A DNA stretch of 64,000 nucleotides from Marinobacter maroccanus (GCF_002933275.1 NZ_PSSX01000001.1:372001-436000), one strand, 5' to 3'; positions 26,323-35,896 are shown, counted from the stretch's first letter. The notes: a model not told the origin generated them from the sequence alone. Translations and numbers: made by a program.

Positions 26323-27316
26323 ACCCGCTCTTGGCCAACCAGTCGTCGGTGGTTTCCTGCCAGCTGTGGGTCAGGTTATGCAGGTTGAGTTTCCGCCGCT
26401 CCCGGAAAAGCCGCCGCATGTCGGCCAGGTCGTCCGGATTGTTGGCCAGCTGCTCCAGGACAACCCAGTCGTTCCACACGGTTGAGAAATGCCAGCCGGG
26501 ATTGTCGATATCGCAATCCGGCAAGCGGTAGTGCAGGGTTGGCCGGCTTTTGATCCTCGGATCCTGAACATGGCGTTCAAGACGCTCCCTGTCCAGATGG
26601 GCAAAGAGCGGGAGCAGATCAAGGGCACGGTTGCGGGTCGGATTGAATTCCAGGTAGTCCTCCATCAGCTCGCCGAGGTTTGGCTGGTAGTTATCTTCCA
26701 TCAGCAGCTCTGTGTAGCGGCCGTGCCAGGGTTCGATATAGGTGGTGAATTTACGGCTGACATCCAGTTGGTGCCGGTGTTTGAGCCAGTCGTATAACGC
26801 CGCAAACGCCTGGAAGTAGCGGACCAGTGTCTCTGGGTTGAGATCGGGCAGTTCCGGGTTCAGTTGCAGGCCGAAGGCAAAATAGATGGCATCCCGGCTG
26901 CCCAGCGCACCGGCCTTCCTGAGGTCATCAACGAGCAATTCGATGGCAGCCAGGCTGGAAAATGGCAGGGGTGGGCTGATTATTTCGAGAGGCACAACAC
27001 GCTCGGCCGCTGCATCGATCACATCCATCGCCTGGCCACCCAGTTCCCGGATTGATTCCGGAAGCCGCCCATCGGTCAGATCGAGATCCTTGATAGGGTC
27101 GGAATCCAGTTCCACCGTAAATTCGCCGAGTTCTGTCTGCAGTGCTGTCACGTACCGTGACTGGAGTACAGGGGTGCCTTTCAGCAGTCTGGCGGCCAAG
27201 GTAACCAGCTCATCGTAGCCCAGGCCGGACAGCTCGATCTCGACGCCAACACGGCGCTCCTTCCCTTCGTTTGTCTTCAGAATGTCAGGCATCCTGCAGG
27301 CACTGGCTTGGGTCAT
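26315..27316 (-). CDS. Amidoligase family enzyme
   Basis: This 333-residue protein resembles the amidoligase group related to gamma-glutamyl-cysteine and glutamine synthetases. Near the N-terminus it has the acidic strand [17 protein letters not shown], then [13 protein letters not shown], and later [11 protein letters not shown] and [18 protein letters not shown]. These fit the ATP- and metal-binding sheet of the fold. The start at 27316 has a GGGAG six bases upstream. The substrate is unknown. Pairing with a class I amidotransferase-like hydrolase is a recurring theme for this family and points to synthesis and trimming of a peptide-like or amino-acid amide compound. Confidence 0.82.
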   Translation of the reverse strand: MTQASACRMPDILKTNEGKERRVGVEIELSGLGYDELVTLAARLLKGTPVLQSRYVTALQTELGEFTVELDSDPIKDLDLTDGRLPESIRELGGQAMDVIDAAAERVVPLEIISPPLPFSSLAAIELLVDDLRKAGALGSRDAIYFAFGLQLNPELPDLNPETLVRYFQAFAALYDWLKHRHQLDVSRKFTTYIEPWHGRYTELLMEDNYQPNLGELMEDYLEFNPTRNRALDLLPLFAHLDRERLERHVQDPRIKSRPTLHYRLPDCDIDNPGWHFSTVWNDWVVLEQLANNPDDLADMRRLFRERRKLNLHNLTHSWQETTDDWLAKSGYV

Positions 27317-27411
27317 GCTTCTCCCTGGTTCATAAGGACTCGTGCGCTCACCATATCACACCGCCGTTAATCCTCATTGTTAAGCGAATGCAAGAAAATC
27401 ATGGGCCTGAC

Positions 27412-27440
27412 TTTACACTGGATAAAACACTGTATATAGT
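27412..27440 (+). promoter_or_regulatory. Predicted sigma-70 promoter of lexA
   Basis: TTTACA (27412-27417), 17 bases, TATAGT (27435-27440). The -10 box lies inside the first LexA half-site, as expected for self-repression. Confidence 0.6.
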
Positions 27441-27463
27441 CAGTTTACTGTATATAAAAACAG
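27430..27463 (+). promoter_or_regulatory. Tandem LexA boxes controlling lexA-sulA
   Basis: The second site, CTGTATATAAAAACAG (27448-27463), is a perfect CTGT-N8-ACAG match. The first, starting CTGTATATAGTC at 27430, keeps the left half only. The two are 18 bases apart, matching the double-operator design of lexA genes. Confidence 0.92.
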
Positions 27464-27528
27464 GGCACCCGGAACGGCCTTTCCAGCAGAAAGTTCGGGC
27501 CCGGGCCCCGATTAAGCGGAGTAGCTTG

Positions 27529-28137
27529 ATGAAGCTGACAGCAAGGCAGTCACAGGTACTGGACATCATACGCCGATACGTCGATGAGACCGGCTATCCG
27601 CCAACCCGCGCCGAAATTGCGGCGGAACTGGGTTTTCGCTCGGCCAATGCAGCAGAGGAGCATCTTCGCGCGCTGGCACGGAAAGGGGCCATCGAGATGG
27701 TGCCCGGGGCCAGCCGCGGTATCCGTCTTCCTGAGGCTGAAGAAGATCTGGGTTTGCCGGTTATCGGGCAGGTTGCGGCTGGTAGTCCGATCCTCGCCCA
27801 GGAACATATTGAGGATCACTGCACTCTCCGGCCTGAGTTCTTCTCGCCCTCGGCTGACTACCTGCTGCGGGTTCGGGGCATGAGCATGAAGGATATCGGC
27901 ATTCTTGACGGCGATTTGCTGGCAGTGCACAGCACTCAGGATGTTCACAATGGCCAGGTGGTTGTTGCCCGGGTTGGCGATGAAGTCACGGTAAAACGTT
28001 TCCGTAAGGAAGGCTCGAAAGTCTACCTGATTGCCGAGAACGAAGAATTCGAACCCATTGAAGTGGACCTGACAGAGCAGGAATTGTTCATCGAAGGTCT
28101 GGGTGTCGGTGTTATCCGCCGCTCTGATCTGCACTGA
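27529..28137 (+). CDS. lexA: SOS repressor LexA
   Basis: At 202 residues it is the same length as in E. coli. The N-terminal winged helix-turn-helix ([20 protein letters not shown], then [13 protein letters not shown]) binds SOS boxes. The autocleavage bond Ala84-Gly85 is in QVAAGSP, with catalytic Ser119 (RGMSMKD) and Lys156 (TVKRFRK) in exactly the E. coli positions. RecA filaments on damaged DNA trigger self-cleavage and induction of this operon. The start ATG at 27529 is set by homology. sulA follows 41 bases downstream. Confidence 0.98.
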   Translation: MKLTARQSQVLDIIRRYVDETGYPPTRAEIAAELGFRSANAAEEHLRALARKGAIEMVPGASRGIRLPEAEEDLGLPVIGQVAAGSPILAQEHIEDHCTLRPEFFSPSADYLLRVRGMSMKDIGILDGDLLAVHSTQDVHNGQVVVARVGDEVTVKRFRKEGSKVYLIAENEEFEPIEVDLTEQELFIEGLGVGVIRRSDLH

Positions 28138-28178
28138 TCAGTCCGGATAGCCTCAGATAGATTGAAAACGGGTGAATT

Positions 28179-28670
28179 ATGGAACAAATGAGCTTTAATC
28201 AGAATCTGGCCTACAATCCCAATGCTCTGTCCTGTTCAGTGCCGGCAACCGCCGCCCGCGAGCGACGCTCTGTCATTCGCGCCCGACGCTCTCAGGAACC
28301 CACCGAAGCCAAGGTTACCGGTAACGTCACGGAAATTATCCTGCCCGAAGGTCAGGTGGAAAACTTCCAGCTGCTGTTGCCCATGCTGACCCAACTGAAC
28401 CAGGAAAAGCGTTGGCTGGCCTGGATCGACCCGCCTCAGGCATTGGTCAGCAAGTGGCAAAAAATGCACGGGATCGTGGCTGGTGAGTTGCTGGTGCTTC
28501 GTTCAACACCGGACCATCCCGCGCAGGAGCTTGCCGAGCGAGCCCTCAGTGCGGGTACGTGTCATGCGGTGGTCATGTGGACCCGTAAACTGGGCCGTGC
28601 TGCCCTGGAATCCCTGCAAAAAGCGTCTGCCGAAGGCCGCAGCCACGGGGTTGTTCTCCGGCAGCGTTAG
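28179..28670 (+). CDS. sulA: SOS-induced cell division inhibitor SulA
   Basis: This 163-residue protein blocks FtsZ assembly during SOS. The central and C-terminal regions carry family stretches: LLPMLTQLNQEKRWLAWIDPP and AGTCHAVVMWTRKLGRAALE. The N-terminal 45 residues are basic and variable (RERRSVIRARRSQ). The lexA-sulA order is as in Pseudomonas. No LexA box of its own is visible in the 41-base gap, so it depends on the lexA promoter. An alternative ATG lies nine bases downstream. It is convergent with the next gene (5-base gap). Confidence 0.9.
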   Translation: MEQMSFNQNLAYNPNALSCSVPATAARERRSVIRARRSQEPTEAKVTGNVTEIILPEGQVENFQLLLPMLTQLNQEKRWLAWIDPPQALVSKWQKMHGIVAGELLVLRSTPDHPAQELAERALSAGTCHAVVMWTRKLGRAALESLQKASAEGRSHGVVLRQR

Positions 28671-28675
28671 GTCAC

Positions 28676-28936
28676 TCAGTGGAGAGTGTAGGAGGGCTGG
28701 GCGTCTGAAGCGTCCAGTTCGTCATCTTCCCAGTCGATATCATGGGCAACATTGCCGACAGCCTCAATGCCTGCGGCGATCATTGCTTTGGCGACGGACA
28801 TATCACGGTCTTCCATCATTTCCCGGGCTTCAGCCGAGAAAGAGATTTTTACCAGCGGCGCACTGTCATCATCAATGCGGCGCAGGGCGTAATCGCCGTT
28901 GGTCAGTTGCACGATTTCAAAAAACGATGGTGACAT
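28676..28936 (-). CDS. Small acidic conserved protein (PA3009-like)
   Basis: This 86-residue acidic protein (DIDWEDDELDASDAQPSYTL tail) begins with a beta-rich segment FFEIVQLTNGDYALRRID. There is no signal or membrane segment. The same position next to lexA-sulA is held by a small hypothetical protein in Pseudomonas, and I infer they correspond. The function is unknown. It is followed upstream by a DUF6586-like gene in the same direction (51 bases), probably one transcript. Confidence 0.7.
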   Translation of the reverse strand: MSPSFFEIVQLTNGDYALRRIDDDSAPLVKISFSAEAREMMEDRDMSVAKAMIAAGIEAVGNVAHDIDWEDDELDASDAQPSYTLH

Positions 28937-28987
28937 TCAGTAAACCTTCAAGTTAATTCGATCTGGAGCGCAGGCGGTTGGAGTGGC

Positions 28988-29500
28988 TTACCACTCGCTG
29001 TGCTGGTCTTCCAGATCGTCAGCAAAATGTTTGGCGGCATTCAGTGTTTTCAGCAACGCCGTCGCGGATCGATCCGGGCCGGAATCGGCGGACACCGCAA
29101 TGATGTTTTCCGCGCTGACGGTTTTTTTGGTCGCCGGTGGTTGGCTCTGCGAGCGTTCCAATTGTTCCATGTGGTTCCACCAACTTCCGGAGCGCTGTTC
29201 CAGCTCTCTTAGCCGACCTATTTCATTCGGTTCCGTTCCGATCAGAAAGGCCAGTTCATCCAGAGTTGCAGGTTCTTCTGATTTTCTCTGGTACAGCCTG
29301 GCAATCATTACCAGCAATAGTTTCCGGGACCTGAGGAGGAGTTCAATCGCCCCCTGAATCGCTGCCTCCCGGCGCAAGGCCTGTTCCGCTTCGTTAGGAG
29401 ATTGCCCTTCAGCCTCGACCGTTGGCCGATCCAGTTGCCCCAGCAGAGTGCGGGCGAGAAAGAGTTTTTGCGAAACCAGCGAGTGCCATTGCGAGGCCAT
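28988..29500 (-). CDS. DUF6586-like conserved protein
   Basis: This 170-residue helical protein has the conserved start SLVSQKLFLARTLLGQLD and a central AIQGAIELLLRSRKLLLVMIARLYQ. It is soluble with no catalytic motif. In Pseudomonas a homologous gene lies between sulA and topA; here the neighbour is a DUF1329 gene in the opposite direction. Function unknown. The preceding 223 bases (29501-29723) are AT-rich and probably hold the divergent promoters, but no clear boxes can be assigned. Confidence 0.72.
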   Translation of the reverse strand: MASQWHSLVSQKLFLARTLLGQLDRPTVEAEGQSPNEAEQALRREAAIQGAIELLLRSRKLLLVMIARLYQRKSEEPATLDELAFLIGTEPNEIGRLRELEQRSGSWWNHMEQLERSQSQPPATKKTVSAENIIAVSADSGPDRSATALLKTLNAAKHFADDLEDQHSEW

Positions 29501-29723
29501 GGAATACTTTTAACCCCCAGCGCGGGTGTAACCCCGGAAAATTAATTCATCACTATACCATTTTCGGTGACAAATTTCTTCAATTGTCTGTGCAGGCAGG
29601 ATTCACAATAAAATACAAACAATCACTTGAAACGACCGTTTGAATTTGGCAAAAAGGCGCCCGGCTGTGCGAGTTCTGATCGTTGCGGCTGCCCAACTGC
29701 ATGAACTTCTGGAGGTGTAAGGG

Positions 29724-31082
29724 ATGCGAAGCCACATCGTTGCAGGTGTCGCCCTGGTTTTTTTCGGTTTTTCCGGACAGGCTCTGTCCAAAGTCACGAC
29801 CGCCGAAGCCGAGCGGCTGGATGAGGACCTCACCCCGGTTGGAGCCGAGAGGGCGGGTAATCGTTCAGGCAGCATTCCAGCGTGGACCGGAGGTCTTACC
29901 ACACCTCCGGAGGGCTGGCGCAAGGGCCAGGTTGAAATCGATCCGTTTCCGGAGGACCAGGCCCTCTTCGTCATAACCTCCGACAATCTTGACCTGTATC
30001 GGGACAAGCTCTCAGATGGCCATATTGCGATGCTGGAAAAGTATGGGCCTGACTTTTTCATGCCTGTCTACCAGACTCGCCGCACGGCGGCGTTCCCGGA
30101 GCATGTCTACGACAAGTTTCGTGAGAATGCCCTCACAGCGGAGCTGCTGGACAATGGCAATGGTGTGCGAGACACCATAATGACCAGTCCGTTCCCGATT
30201 CCCAAAGACGGCCTGGAAGTCATCTGGAACCACATCCTGCGTTACCGGGGCGAAGAGATCTCCCTGCGCAGCGCATCCGCGACACCTCAGAAGGATGGCT
30301 CCTACAACCCGGTGGTCAACGACTACGACTACTTTTTTGCTTACAGCCAGAAAGGAGCGGAGCTGGCGGAAATCGATAACAAGATTTTTTACCTGAAGAC
30401 AGACACCATCGCACCGTCGTCCTTGGCTGGCACCATTACGCTGGTCCACGAGACCCTTGATCAGGTGCGGTCGCCGCGCCTGGCCTGGCGGTATGATTCC
30501 GGTTCCCGGCGGCTCCGCCGGTCGCCCAACCTCGCCTATGAGACTGATCTGCCGAATTCATCGTCCCTGCGTTCGGTAGACCAGAAAGATATGTATAACG
30601 GTGCGCCTAACCAGTACGACTGGGAGCTGAAAGGCAAGCGAGAGCTGTTCGTGCCCTACAATGCCTACAAGCTTCACGGTCCGGAGGTGGAAGCCGATGA
30701 CGTGATTCGTCCGGGCCACATCAATCAGGAACTGACCCGGTATGAGCTTCATCGGGTGTGGGTAGTGGAAGCGAAACGTCGGACCGGAATCAGCCACATC
30801 TACGATCGTCGCGTGTTCTATGTGGATGAAGACAGCTGGCAGATTCTGGCCTCGGAGGAATACGATGCGGACGGAAACCTGTGGCGTGTGTCTGAGGCCC
30901 ACAACATCAGCTATTACAGTGAGCCGGTGTTCTGGACTACCATGGAAATGACTTACGACCTGAAGGCGGAGCGTTACTACATTGATGGGTTGGATGATGG
31001 TTTCCCGGCGTATGATTTCAGTCCCGGGTTCCGCGGCGGTGAATTCACCGCATCAGCCGCCCGTCGGGCCGCTCGCCGCTGA
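29724..31082 (+). CDS. DUF1329 domain exported protein
   Basis: This 452-residue protein has a signal peptide (HIVAGVALVFFGFSGQALS) and the DUF1329 pattern: LTPVGAERAGNRSGSIPAW, then WNHILRYRG and FYVDEDSWQI. The fold is related to LolA/LolB lipid carriers. It usually sits with a DUF1302 outer-membrane gene and an RND exporter in hydrophobic-compound or lipid transport loci; no such partner is nearby here, which is unusual. The ribosome site GGAGG lies ten bases before the ATG. The C-terminus ends in a short Arg/Ala tail. Confidence 0.85.
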   Translation: MRSHIVAGVALVFFGFSGQALSKVTTAEAERLDEDLTPVGAERAGNRSGSIPAWTGGLTTPPEGWRKGQVEIDPFPEDQALFVITSDNLDLYRDKLSDGHIAMLEKYGPDFFMPVYQTRRTAAFPEHVYDKFRENALTAELLDNGNGVRDTIMTSPFPIPKDGLEVIWNHILRYRGEEISLRSASATPQKDGSYNPVVNDYDYFFAYSQKGAELAEIDNKIFYLKTDTIAPSSLAGTITLVHETLDQVRSPRLAWRYDSGSRRLRRSPNLAYETDLPNSSSLRSVDQKDMYNGAPNQYDWELKGKRELFVPYNAYKLHGPEVEADDVIRPGHINQELTRYELHRVWVVEAKRRTGISHIYDRRVFYVDEDSWQILASEEYDADGNLWRVSEAHNISYYSEPVFWTTMEMTYDLKAERYYIDGLDDGFPAYDFSPGFRGGEFTASAARRAARR

Positions 31083-31099
31083 TTTCCAAGGAGACCGAT

Positions 31100-31429
31100 A
31101 TGGCAGACCCGCAAGTTCACCTTGATCATCTCGACCAGCTGATGGCCGATCTCGGTCGCGCGCTCGCAGACAAGGACTGGGAAGCGATGACCAGTCTTAA
31201 TGAGAAGGTGAAGCCGGCAGTCGAGCCCCTGATGGCTGCCCTGGAAGCGGGAGAGGTTGAGGCGGAGCCGGTGAGGCTCCGCTTGCAGGAGCTGCAGCAG
31301 TTTATTGACGCCGCGGATGAATCCGCGCGCATCGCCCGCAAGGAAGCGGAAGATGGCCTCAAGGGGGTCAACCGGAATCGGAGCGCGGCAAAGGCCTATC
31401 AGAACGTCTCTTCGAATCGACCAAAATAG
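31100..31429 (+). CDS. Small helical protein upstream of fleQ, possible FliT-like chaperone
   Basis: This 109-residue helical protein (HLDHLDQLMADLGRALADKD; later RLRLQELQQFIDAADESARI) has a basic C-terminal tail. It has the size and position of the small gene just before fleQ in pseudomonads, where FliT-like flagellar chaperones can occur; the sequence alone does not prove this. It follows the DUF1329 gene by 17 bases, so it could instead belong to that transcript. Confidence 0.55.
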   Translation: MADPQVHLDHLDQLMADLGRALADKDWEAMTSLNEKVKPAVEPLMAALEAGEVEAEPVRLRLQELQQFIDAADESARIARKEAEDGLKGVNRNRSAAKAYQNVSSNRPK

Positions 31430-31439
31430 CGTCATAAAA

Positions 31440-31468
31440 TTGACTCTGCCGCCCTTACAGTCTTAAAT
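31440..31468 (+). promoter_or_regulatory. Predicted sigma-70 promoter of fleQ
   Basis: TTGACT (31440-31445), a 17-base spacer and TTAAAT (31463-31468), 31 bases before the fleQ ATG. This fits the known sigma-70 dependence of fleQ in Pseudomonas. Confidence 0.6.
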
Positions 31469-31499
31469 ACCGCACAAATCCCTCAAGAGATTCGGTTGA

Positions 31500-32951
31500 A
31501 TGTCTAAAAATAACAAGGTGCTGGTGCTGAGCGAGGATGATTCAAGATTGCGGGACATGGTCACCATTCTTGAGTTCATCGGCGAGGAGCAGGTCCTTGC
31601 CGGCGATGAAGCCAGGGCACTTTTGAACAGCGGCGACGAGGACAGGCTTTCAGATGTCGCGGTCGCGGTGGTGAACGGAGAGGATGCTGGCGCCACCGAG
31701 GCCATTGCGGTTGTGAGCAATGCCGTTCAGGGAGTCCCGTTGCTGGTTGTTGGACATCCTGAACTCAAGGGCCTGTCCGATGATGCCAGCGCCCGTATTA
31801 TTGCCCGCATGGAATGGCCGCTGAATTACACCAAGTTTGTTGATTCCCTCTACCGGGCCCAGATCTACCGGGACCAGTTCAGCCGTTCCCGGGAGCGGGG
31901 CCAGCAGCGGGGACTACAGCTGTTTCGCAGCCTTGTGGGAACCAGCCGCAAGGTCCAGCAGGTACGCCAGTTGATGGAACAGGTGGCCGATAAGGATGTT
32001 AGCGTACTGATTACCGGTGAATCCGGCACCGGCAAGGAAGTGGTTGCCCGCAACCTGCACTATCATTCTTCCAGACGGGACAAGCCGTTTGTGCCGGTGA
32101 ACTGTGGCGCCATCCCGGCTGAACTTCTGGAAAGCGAACTTTTCGGCCATGAAAAAGGCGCCTTTACCGGTGCCATTACAGCCCGGGTAGGGCGCTTCGA
32201 GATGGCGGAGGGCGGCACCCTGTTTCTGGATGAGATCGGCGACATGCCGCTCAACATGCAGGTGAAGATCCTCAGGGTTTTGCAGGAGCGTACCTTTGAG
32301 CGGGTGGGTAGCAATCGCACCCAGTCGGCGGATGTCCGGGTCATCGCCGCCACTCATAAGCATCTGGAGGACATGATCGAGTCCGGGGATTTCCGGGAAG
32401 ATCTTTATTACCGCCTGAATGTATTTCCCATCGAGATGCCGGCCCTTCGCGATCGGGTGGAAGATATTCCGCTGCTGATCAACGAACTCATTTCCCGGAT
32501 GGAGAAGGAGAAGCGGGGCTCGCTGCGGATGAATTCGGCGGCGATCTTGAGCCTTTGTCGCCATGACTGGCCCGGTAACGTACGTGAACTGGCCAATCTG
32601 GTTGAACGCCTGTCGATCATGCACCCCTACGGCGTAATCGGCGTTCAGGAGTTACCCAAGAAGTTCCGCTATATTGACGACTACGATGAAAACCGTCCGG
32701 TAGAGGACACCGGGATGCCTTCCGGTATTCCCGGTCTGGTGGGTCTGGATGCCCCGGCGTTGCTGCCGGTGAACGGTATCGACCTCAAGGATTACCTCTC
32801 CAACCTTGAAAAGCAGCTGATCCAGCAGGCACTCGACGAAGCCGGCGGTGTAGTGGCGAGAGCCGCCGAGAAGCTGCGGATCCGTCGCACCACTCTGGTG
32901 GAGAAAGTTCGCAAGTACGGGCTACGGGAAGAGGAATCTGAGGAATCCTGA
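31500..32951 (+). CDS. fleQ: Flagellar master regulator FleQ (sigma-54 activator)
   Basis: This 483-residue enhancer-binding protein is the top regulator of flagellar genes. The N-terminal receiver-like domain is degenerate. The AAA+ domain has Walker A GESGTGKE at 173-180 and the sigma-54 contact loop GAFTGA starting at 220. The C-terminal Fis-type helix-turn-helix is [18 protein letters not shown]. The motif LFRS (141-144), just before the AAA+ domain, matches the c-di-GMP-binding site of Pseudomonas FleQ, so c-di-GMP control is likely. It is followed by its two-component targets fleS-fleR, which have a sigma-54 promoter. Confidence 0.95.
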   Translation: MSKNNKVLVLSEDDSRLRDMVTILEFIGEEQVLAGDEARALLNSGDEDRLSDVAVAVVNGEDAGATEAIAVVSNAVQGVPLLVVGHPELKGLSDDASARIIARMEWPLNYTKFVDSLYRAQIYRDQFSRSRERGQQRGLQLFRSLVGTSRKVQQVRQLMEQVADKDVSVLITGESGTGKEVVARNLHYHSSRRDKPFVPVNCGAIPAELLESELFGHEKGAFTGAITARVGRFEMAEGGTLFLDEIGDMPLNMQVKILRVLQERTFERVGSNRTQSADVRVIAATHKHLEDMIESGDFREDLYYRLNVFPIEMPALRDRVEDIPLLINELISRMEKEKRGSLRMNSAAILSLCRHDWPGNVRELANLVERLSIMHPYGVIGVQELPKKFRYIDDYDENRPVEDTGMPSGIPGLVGLDAPALLPVNGIDLKDYLSNLEKQLIQQALDEAGGVVARAAEKLRIRRTTLVEKVRKYGLREEESEES

Positions 32952-32980
32952 GCTGGATCGTCCGGATTTTGAAGCTCGTT

Positions 32981-33017
32981 AAACGGCGTCAAAGGTTCGT
33001 AACCTGAGGCGCCGTTT
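32981..33017 (+). terminator. Hairpin terminator candidate after fleQ
   Basis: The 10-base arms AAACGGCGTC and GGCGCCGTTT pair (one G-T wobble), with an inner AGGTT/AACCT stem. The T tract after it is weak (TTCCATTTCC). Confidence 0.5.
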
Positions 33018-33096
33018 CCATTTCCGACCGACGTAAAATTGTCATCCCTCTCTTTCCGGATTCTCTTTCCTGCTGAAATATATAGAAAAAATGAAG

Positions 33097-33114
33097 TTGG
33101 CACGGTGCTGGCTT
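33097..33114 (+). promoter_or_regulatory. Sigma-54 promoter of fleS-fleR
   Basis: TTGGCACGGTGCTGGCTT has GG and GC separated by exactly ten bases and a perfect TGGCACG -24 element. It lies 68 bases before fleS, as expected for FleQ-dependent transcription. Confidence 0.88.
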
Positions 33115-33181
33115 AACAACCTGCAAACGAAGTATCCGAACTATTGGGTCCGAACCCAAGGGCCGATCGGGGAGTCAGGTT

Positions 33182-34420
33182 ATGAGTCAGGCACAGTTTG
33201 TTCTTCAGTCCGGCGCGGGCGGTGCGAAAGCCAACGCTGCGGCGGATGTAAACGACAAGGTTACGGCCCTGTTTCCGGAACAGGACGACGCGGCGGTGGA
33301 TTCTGCCCTGGAACTGTTCAACCGGATGTCCCGACAGATTACCGACTCGTATCGAACCCTTGAATCGCGGGTTAACCAGCTCTCTGGCGAACTGAACCAG
33401 GAATCGCTTCAGCGTCAGCAGGAGCTTGAAGAGAAAGAGCAGTTGGCGGACCGCCTGTCTACTTTGCTGAACGCACTGCCTGCCGGCGTTGTGGTTCTGG
33501 ATAGCCAGGGCGTGGTGACGCAGACCAATCCCGCGGCCATTGCGCTTCTGGGAGAACCCCTGGATGGTGCCCGATGGGTGGATGTCATCCATCGCTGTTT
33601 CGCGCCCCGGCGGGACGATGGCCACGAAGTGTCTCTGAAAGATGGTCGCAGGGTCAGCATTGAGATCCGGACCATGGAAAACCAGCCCGGCCAGTTGATT
33701 CTGCTGACCGACCTCACTGAAACCCGGCATCTGCAGGCGCAGCTGGCCCACGCCCAGCGTCTGTCTGCCATGGGTAAGATGGTCGCATCCCTTGCTCACC
33801 AGATTCGCACCCCGCTGTCTGCCGCTATCCTTTATGGCGGTCACCTTGGCCAGGAAGACCTCGACGAAGAAATGCGTCAACGCTGTGCTTCGCGTTTGAT
33901 GTCTCGCCTGACCCACCTGGAACAGCAGGTGCGGGATATGCTGATCTTCGCCCGGGGGGAAACCCGGCTGGCCGAGGAACTGTCTGCGGGCAAGCTGGTT
34001 TCGGCACTGGCTTCGGCCGTGGAAGGGCTGAAGCCGGCTCCCGGCGCAGAAGTCTGCCTCCAGAACGAAATCTCCGGCGACTGTCGTCTCATGTGTAACC
34101 GGGACGCCCTCGTAGGCGCCTGCACCAATCTTGTGAACAACAGTCTTGAGGCCGGCGCGACCCGTGTTGCTGTTCGGGTAACCGAAGAAACCGGCGAGCT
34201 GGTCATTCGTGTTGTGGATAACGGACCTGGCTTCGAATCCTCGGACACGGCGCGTTTAACAGAAGCATTTTACACAACCAAGTCCCATGGCACGGGGCTC
34301 GGTCTTGCGGTGGTGCAAGCCGTTATCAAGGCGCATCAGGGGCGGTTTTCCATTGAATCGCCGGACCAGGGCGGCGCCATCGCTACCTTGCGGCTACCGC
34401 AATTACGTAACAGAAACTGA
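33182..34420 (+). CDS. fleS: Flagellar sensor histidine kinase FleS
   Basis: This 412-residue cytoplasmic kinase has no membrane segment. A coiled-coil region (about 45-85, RVNQLSGELNQESLQRQQEL) leads into a PAS domain (about 90-180, NALPAGVVVLDSQGVV). The dimerisation helix carries phospho-acceptor His206 in SLAHQIRTPLSAAI, followed by the ATPase domain with N box NLVNNSLEAG, G1 VDNGPGFE and G2 SHGTGLGLAVV. It should phosphorylate FleR, whose gene follows after 12 bases, at the intermediate step of the flagellar hierarchy. Confidence 0.94.
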   Translation: MSQAQFVLQSGAGGAKANAAADVNDKVTALFPEQDDAAVDSALELFNRMSRQITDSYRTLESRVNQLSGELNQESLQRQQELEEKEQLADRLSTLLNALPAGVVVLDSQGVVTQTNPAAIALLGEPLDGARWVDVIHRCFAPRRDDGHEVSLKDGRRVSIEIRTMENQPGQLILLTDLTETRHLQAQLAHAQRLSAMGKMVASLAHQIRTPLSAAILYGGHLGQEDLDEEMRQRCASRLMSRLTHLEQQVRDMLIFARGETRLAEELSAGKLVSALASAVEGLKPAPGAEVCLQNEISGDCRLMCNRDALVGACTNLVNNSLEAGATRVAVRVTEETGELVIRVVDNGPGFESSDTARLTEAFYTTKSHGTGLGLAVVQAVIKAHQGRFSIESPDQGGAIATLRLPQLRNRN

Positions 34421-34432
34421 TCGGAGGCACCC

Positions 34433-35896
34433 ATGGCTAAGGCCCAGATTCTGATTGTTGAGGACGACCATGACCTGCGGGAAGCGCTGGTAACCACCCT
34501 TGAACTGGCAAAATTCCGGGTGCGGGAAGCGTCGAATGCCAGCGAAGCGCTTGAGCGACTGGCAGAGTCCCCGGTGGATATGGTGGTCAGTGATGTCAAC
34601 ATGCCGGGCCTGTCAGGACATCAGTTGCTGGCTGAGGTTCAGCGGCTGTATCCGGGGCTGCCAATGATGCTGATCACGGCCTATGGCCAGATCAGTGATG
34701 CGGTGTCTGCCATGCAGGCCGGAGCCATCGATTACCTTGTCAAGCCGTTCGAGCCACGGTTCCTGGTGGATGCTGTCAGCAAGATTGTTGGCGGCGGACG
34801 TGAAAAAGCCAGCGATGAGCCAGTGGCCGAGGATCCGATCAGCAAGCGCATGTTCCAGCTGGCGACCAAAGTGGCCGGCAGCGACTCGACGGTCATGATC
34901 TCCGGTGAAAGCGGAACCGGTAAGGAAGTGCTTGCCCGGTATATTCATCAGCAATCTCCACGGGCGGATCAGCCGTTTGTGGCTATAAACTGTGCAGCGA
35001 TTCCCGAAAACATGCTGGAAGCCATTCTGTTTGGGCATGAGAAGGGCGCCTTTACCGGTGCCGTCGCCTCCTCGCCCGGCAAATTCGAGCAGGCCAATGG
35101 TGGCACCATTCTTCTGGACGAGATTTCTGAGATGGATCTGGGGCTCCAGTCCAAGCTGCTGCGGGTCTTGCAGGAGCGGGAAGTGGAGCGGGTTGGCGGT
35201 CGCAAGACCATCAGTCTGGATGTCCGGGTGGTGGCGACCACTAACCGGGATCTGGCGGATTACGTTCGCGAAGGCAAATTCCGGGAAGACCTTTACTATC
35301 GCCTGACGGTGTTTCCGATGCACTGGCAGCCGCTCCGGGAGCGCCCGCTGGATATCATGCCGCTGGCCACGTCGCTGCTTAAAAAGCATTGCCGGAAAAT
35401 GAAGCTTACCGGGATTACCTTTGGCCAGGACGCAAAAAGCGCGTTGATGAATCATCCGTGGCCGGGCAATGTCCGGGAGCTGGATAACGCCATCCAGAGA
35501 GCGCTGGTACTGCACCAGGGCAATGTCATTCACTCGGGCGATCTGTGTCTGGAGCTGGGCATCACCGGCCGACCGGACCTTCGCAGCGTGGAGCCGGCTT
35601 CGCCATCCGCAATCGGTGGCAACACAGCGGAGGCAGCTGGCATTTCAGACTCCGGTATTTCCGCCTACGATCAGCCGCTTCATGGGCAGGTCGATGAGCC
35701 TGACAGCGCGGCTTCGCTGGGAGATGATCTGAGGCAGCAGGAATTCCGTATTATTATCCAGACACTTCGGAAAGAGCGTGGACGTCGCAATCGGGCCGCA
35801 GAGCAGCTGGGCATCAGCCCCAGGACACTCCGCTACAAACTGGCCCAGATGCGCGACGCCGGAATCGATCTGGACGCCGAAATGGCCTTGGTCTGA
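34433..35896 (+). CDS. fleR: Flagellar response regulator FleR (sigma-54 activator)
   Basis: This 487-residue NtrC-type regulator has a receiver domain with phospho-acceptor Asp54 (VVSDVNMPGL) and the VKPF lysine, an AAA+ domain with GESGTGKE and GAFTGA, and a Fis-type helix-turn-helix at the end (RAAEQLGISPRTLRYKLAQM). An unusually long Ser/Ala/Gly-rich linker of about 80 residues separates the AAA+ domain from the DNA-binding part. It should activate mid-class flagellar operons such as the sigma-54 promoters found here, and it is followed by a strong terminator. Confidence 0.94.
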   Translation: MAKAQILIVEDDHDLREALVTTLELAKFRVREASNASEALERLAESPVDMVVSDVNMPGLSGHQLLAEVQRLYPGLPMMLITAYGQISDAVSAMQAGAIDYLVKPFEPRFLVDAVSKIVGGGREKASDEPVAEDPISKRMFQLATKVAGSDSTVMISGESGTGKEVLARYIHQQSPRADQPFVAINCAAIPENMLEAILFGHEKGAFTGAVASSPGKFEQANGGTILLDEISEMDLGLQSKLLRVLQEREVERVGGRKTISLDVRVVATTNRDLADYVREGKFREDLYYRLTVFPMHWQPLRERPLDIMPLATSLLKKHCRKMKLTGITFGQDAKSALMNHPWPGNVRELDNAIQRALVLHQGNVIHSGDLCLELGITGRPDLRSVEPASPSAIGGNTAEAAGISDSGISAYDQPLHGQVDEPDSAASLGDDLRQQEFRIIIQTLRKERGRRNRAAEQLGISPRTLRYKLAQMRDAGIDLDAEMALV

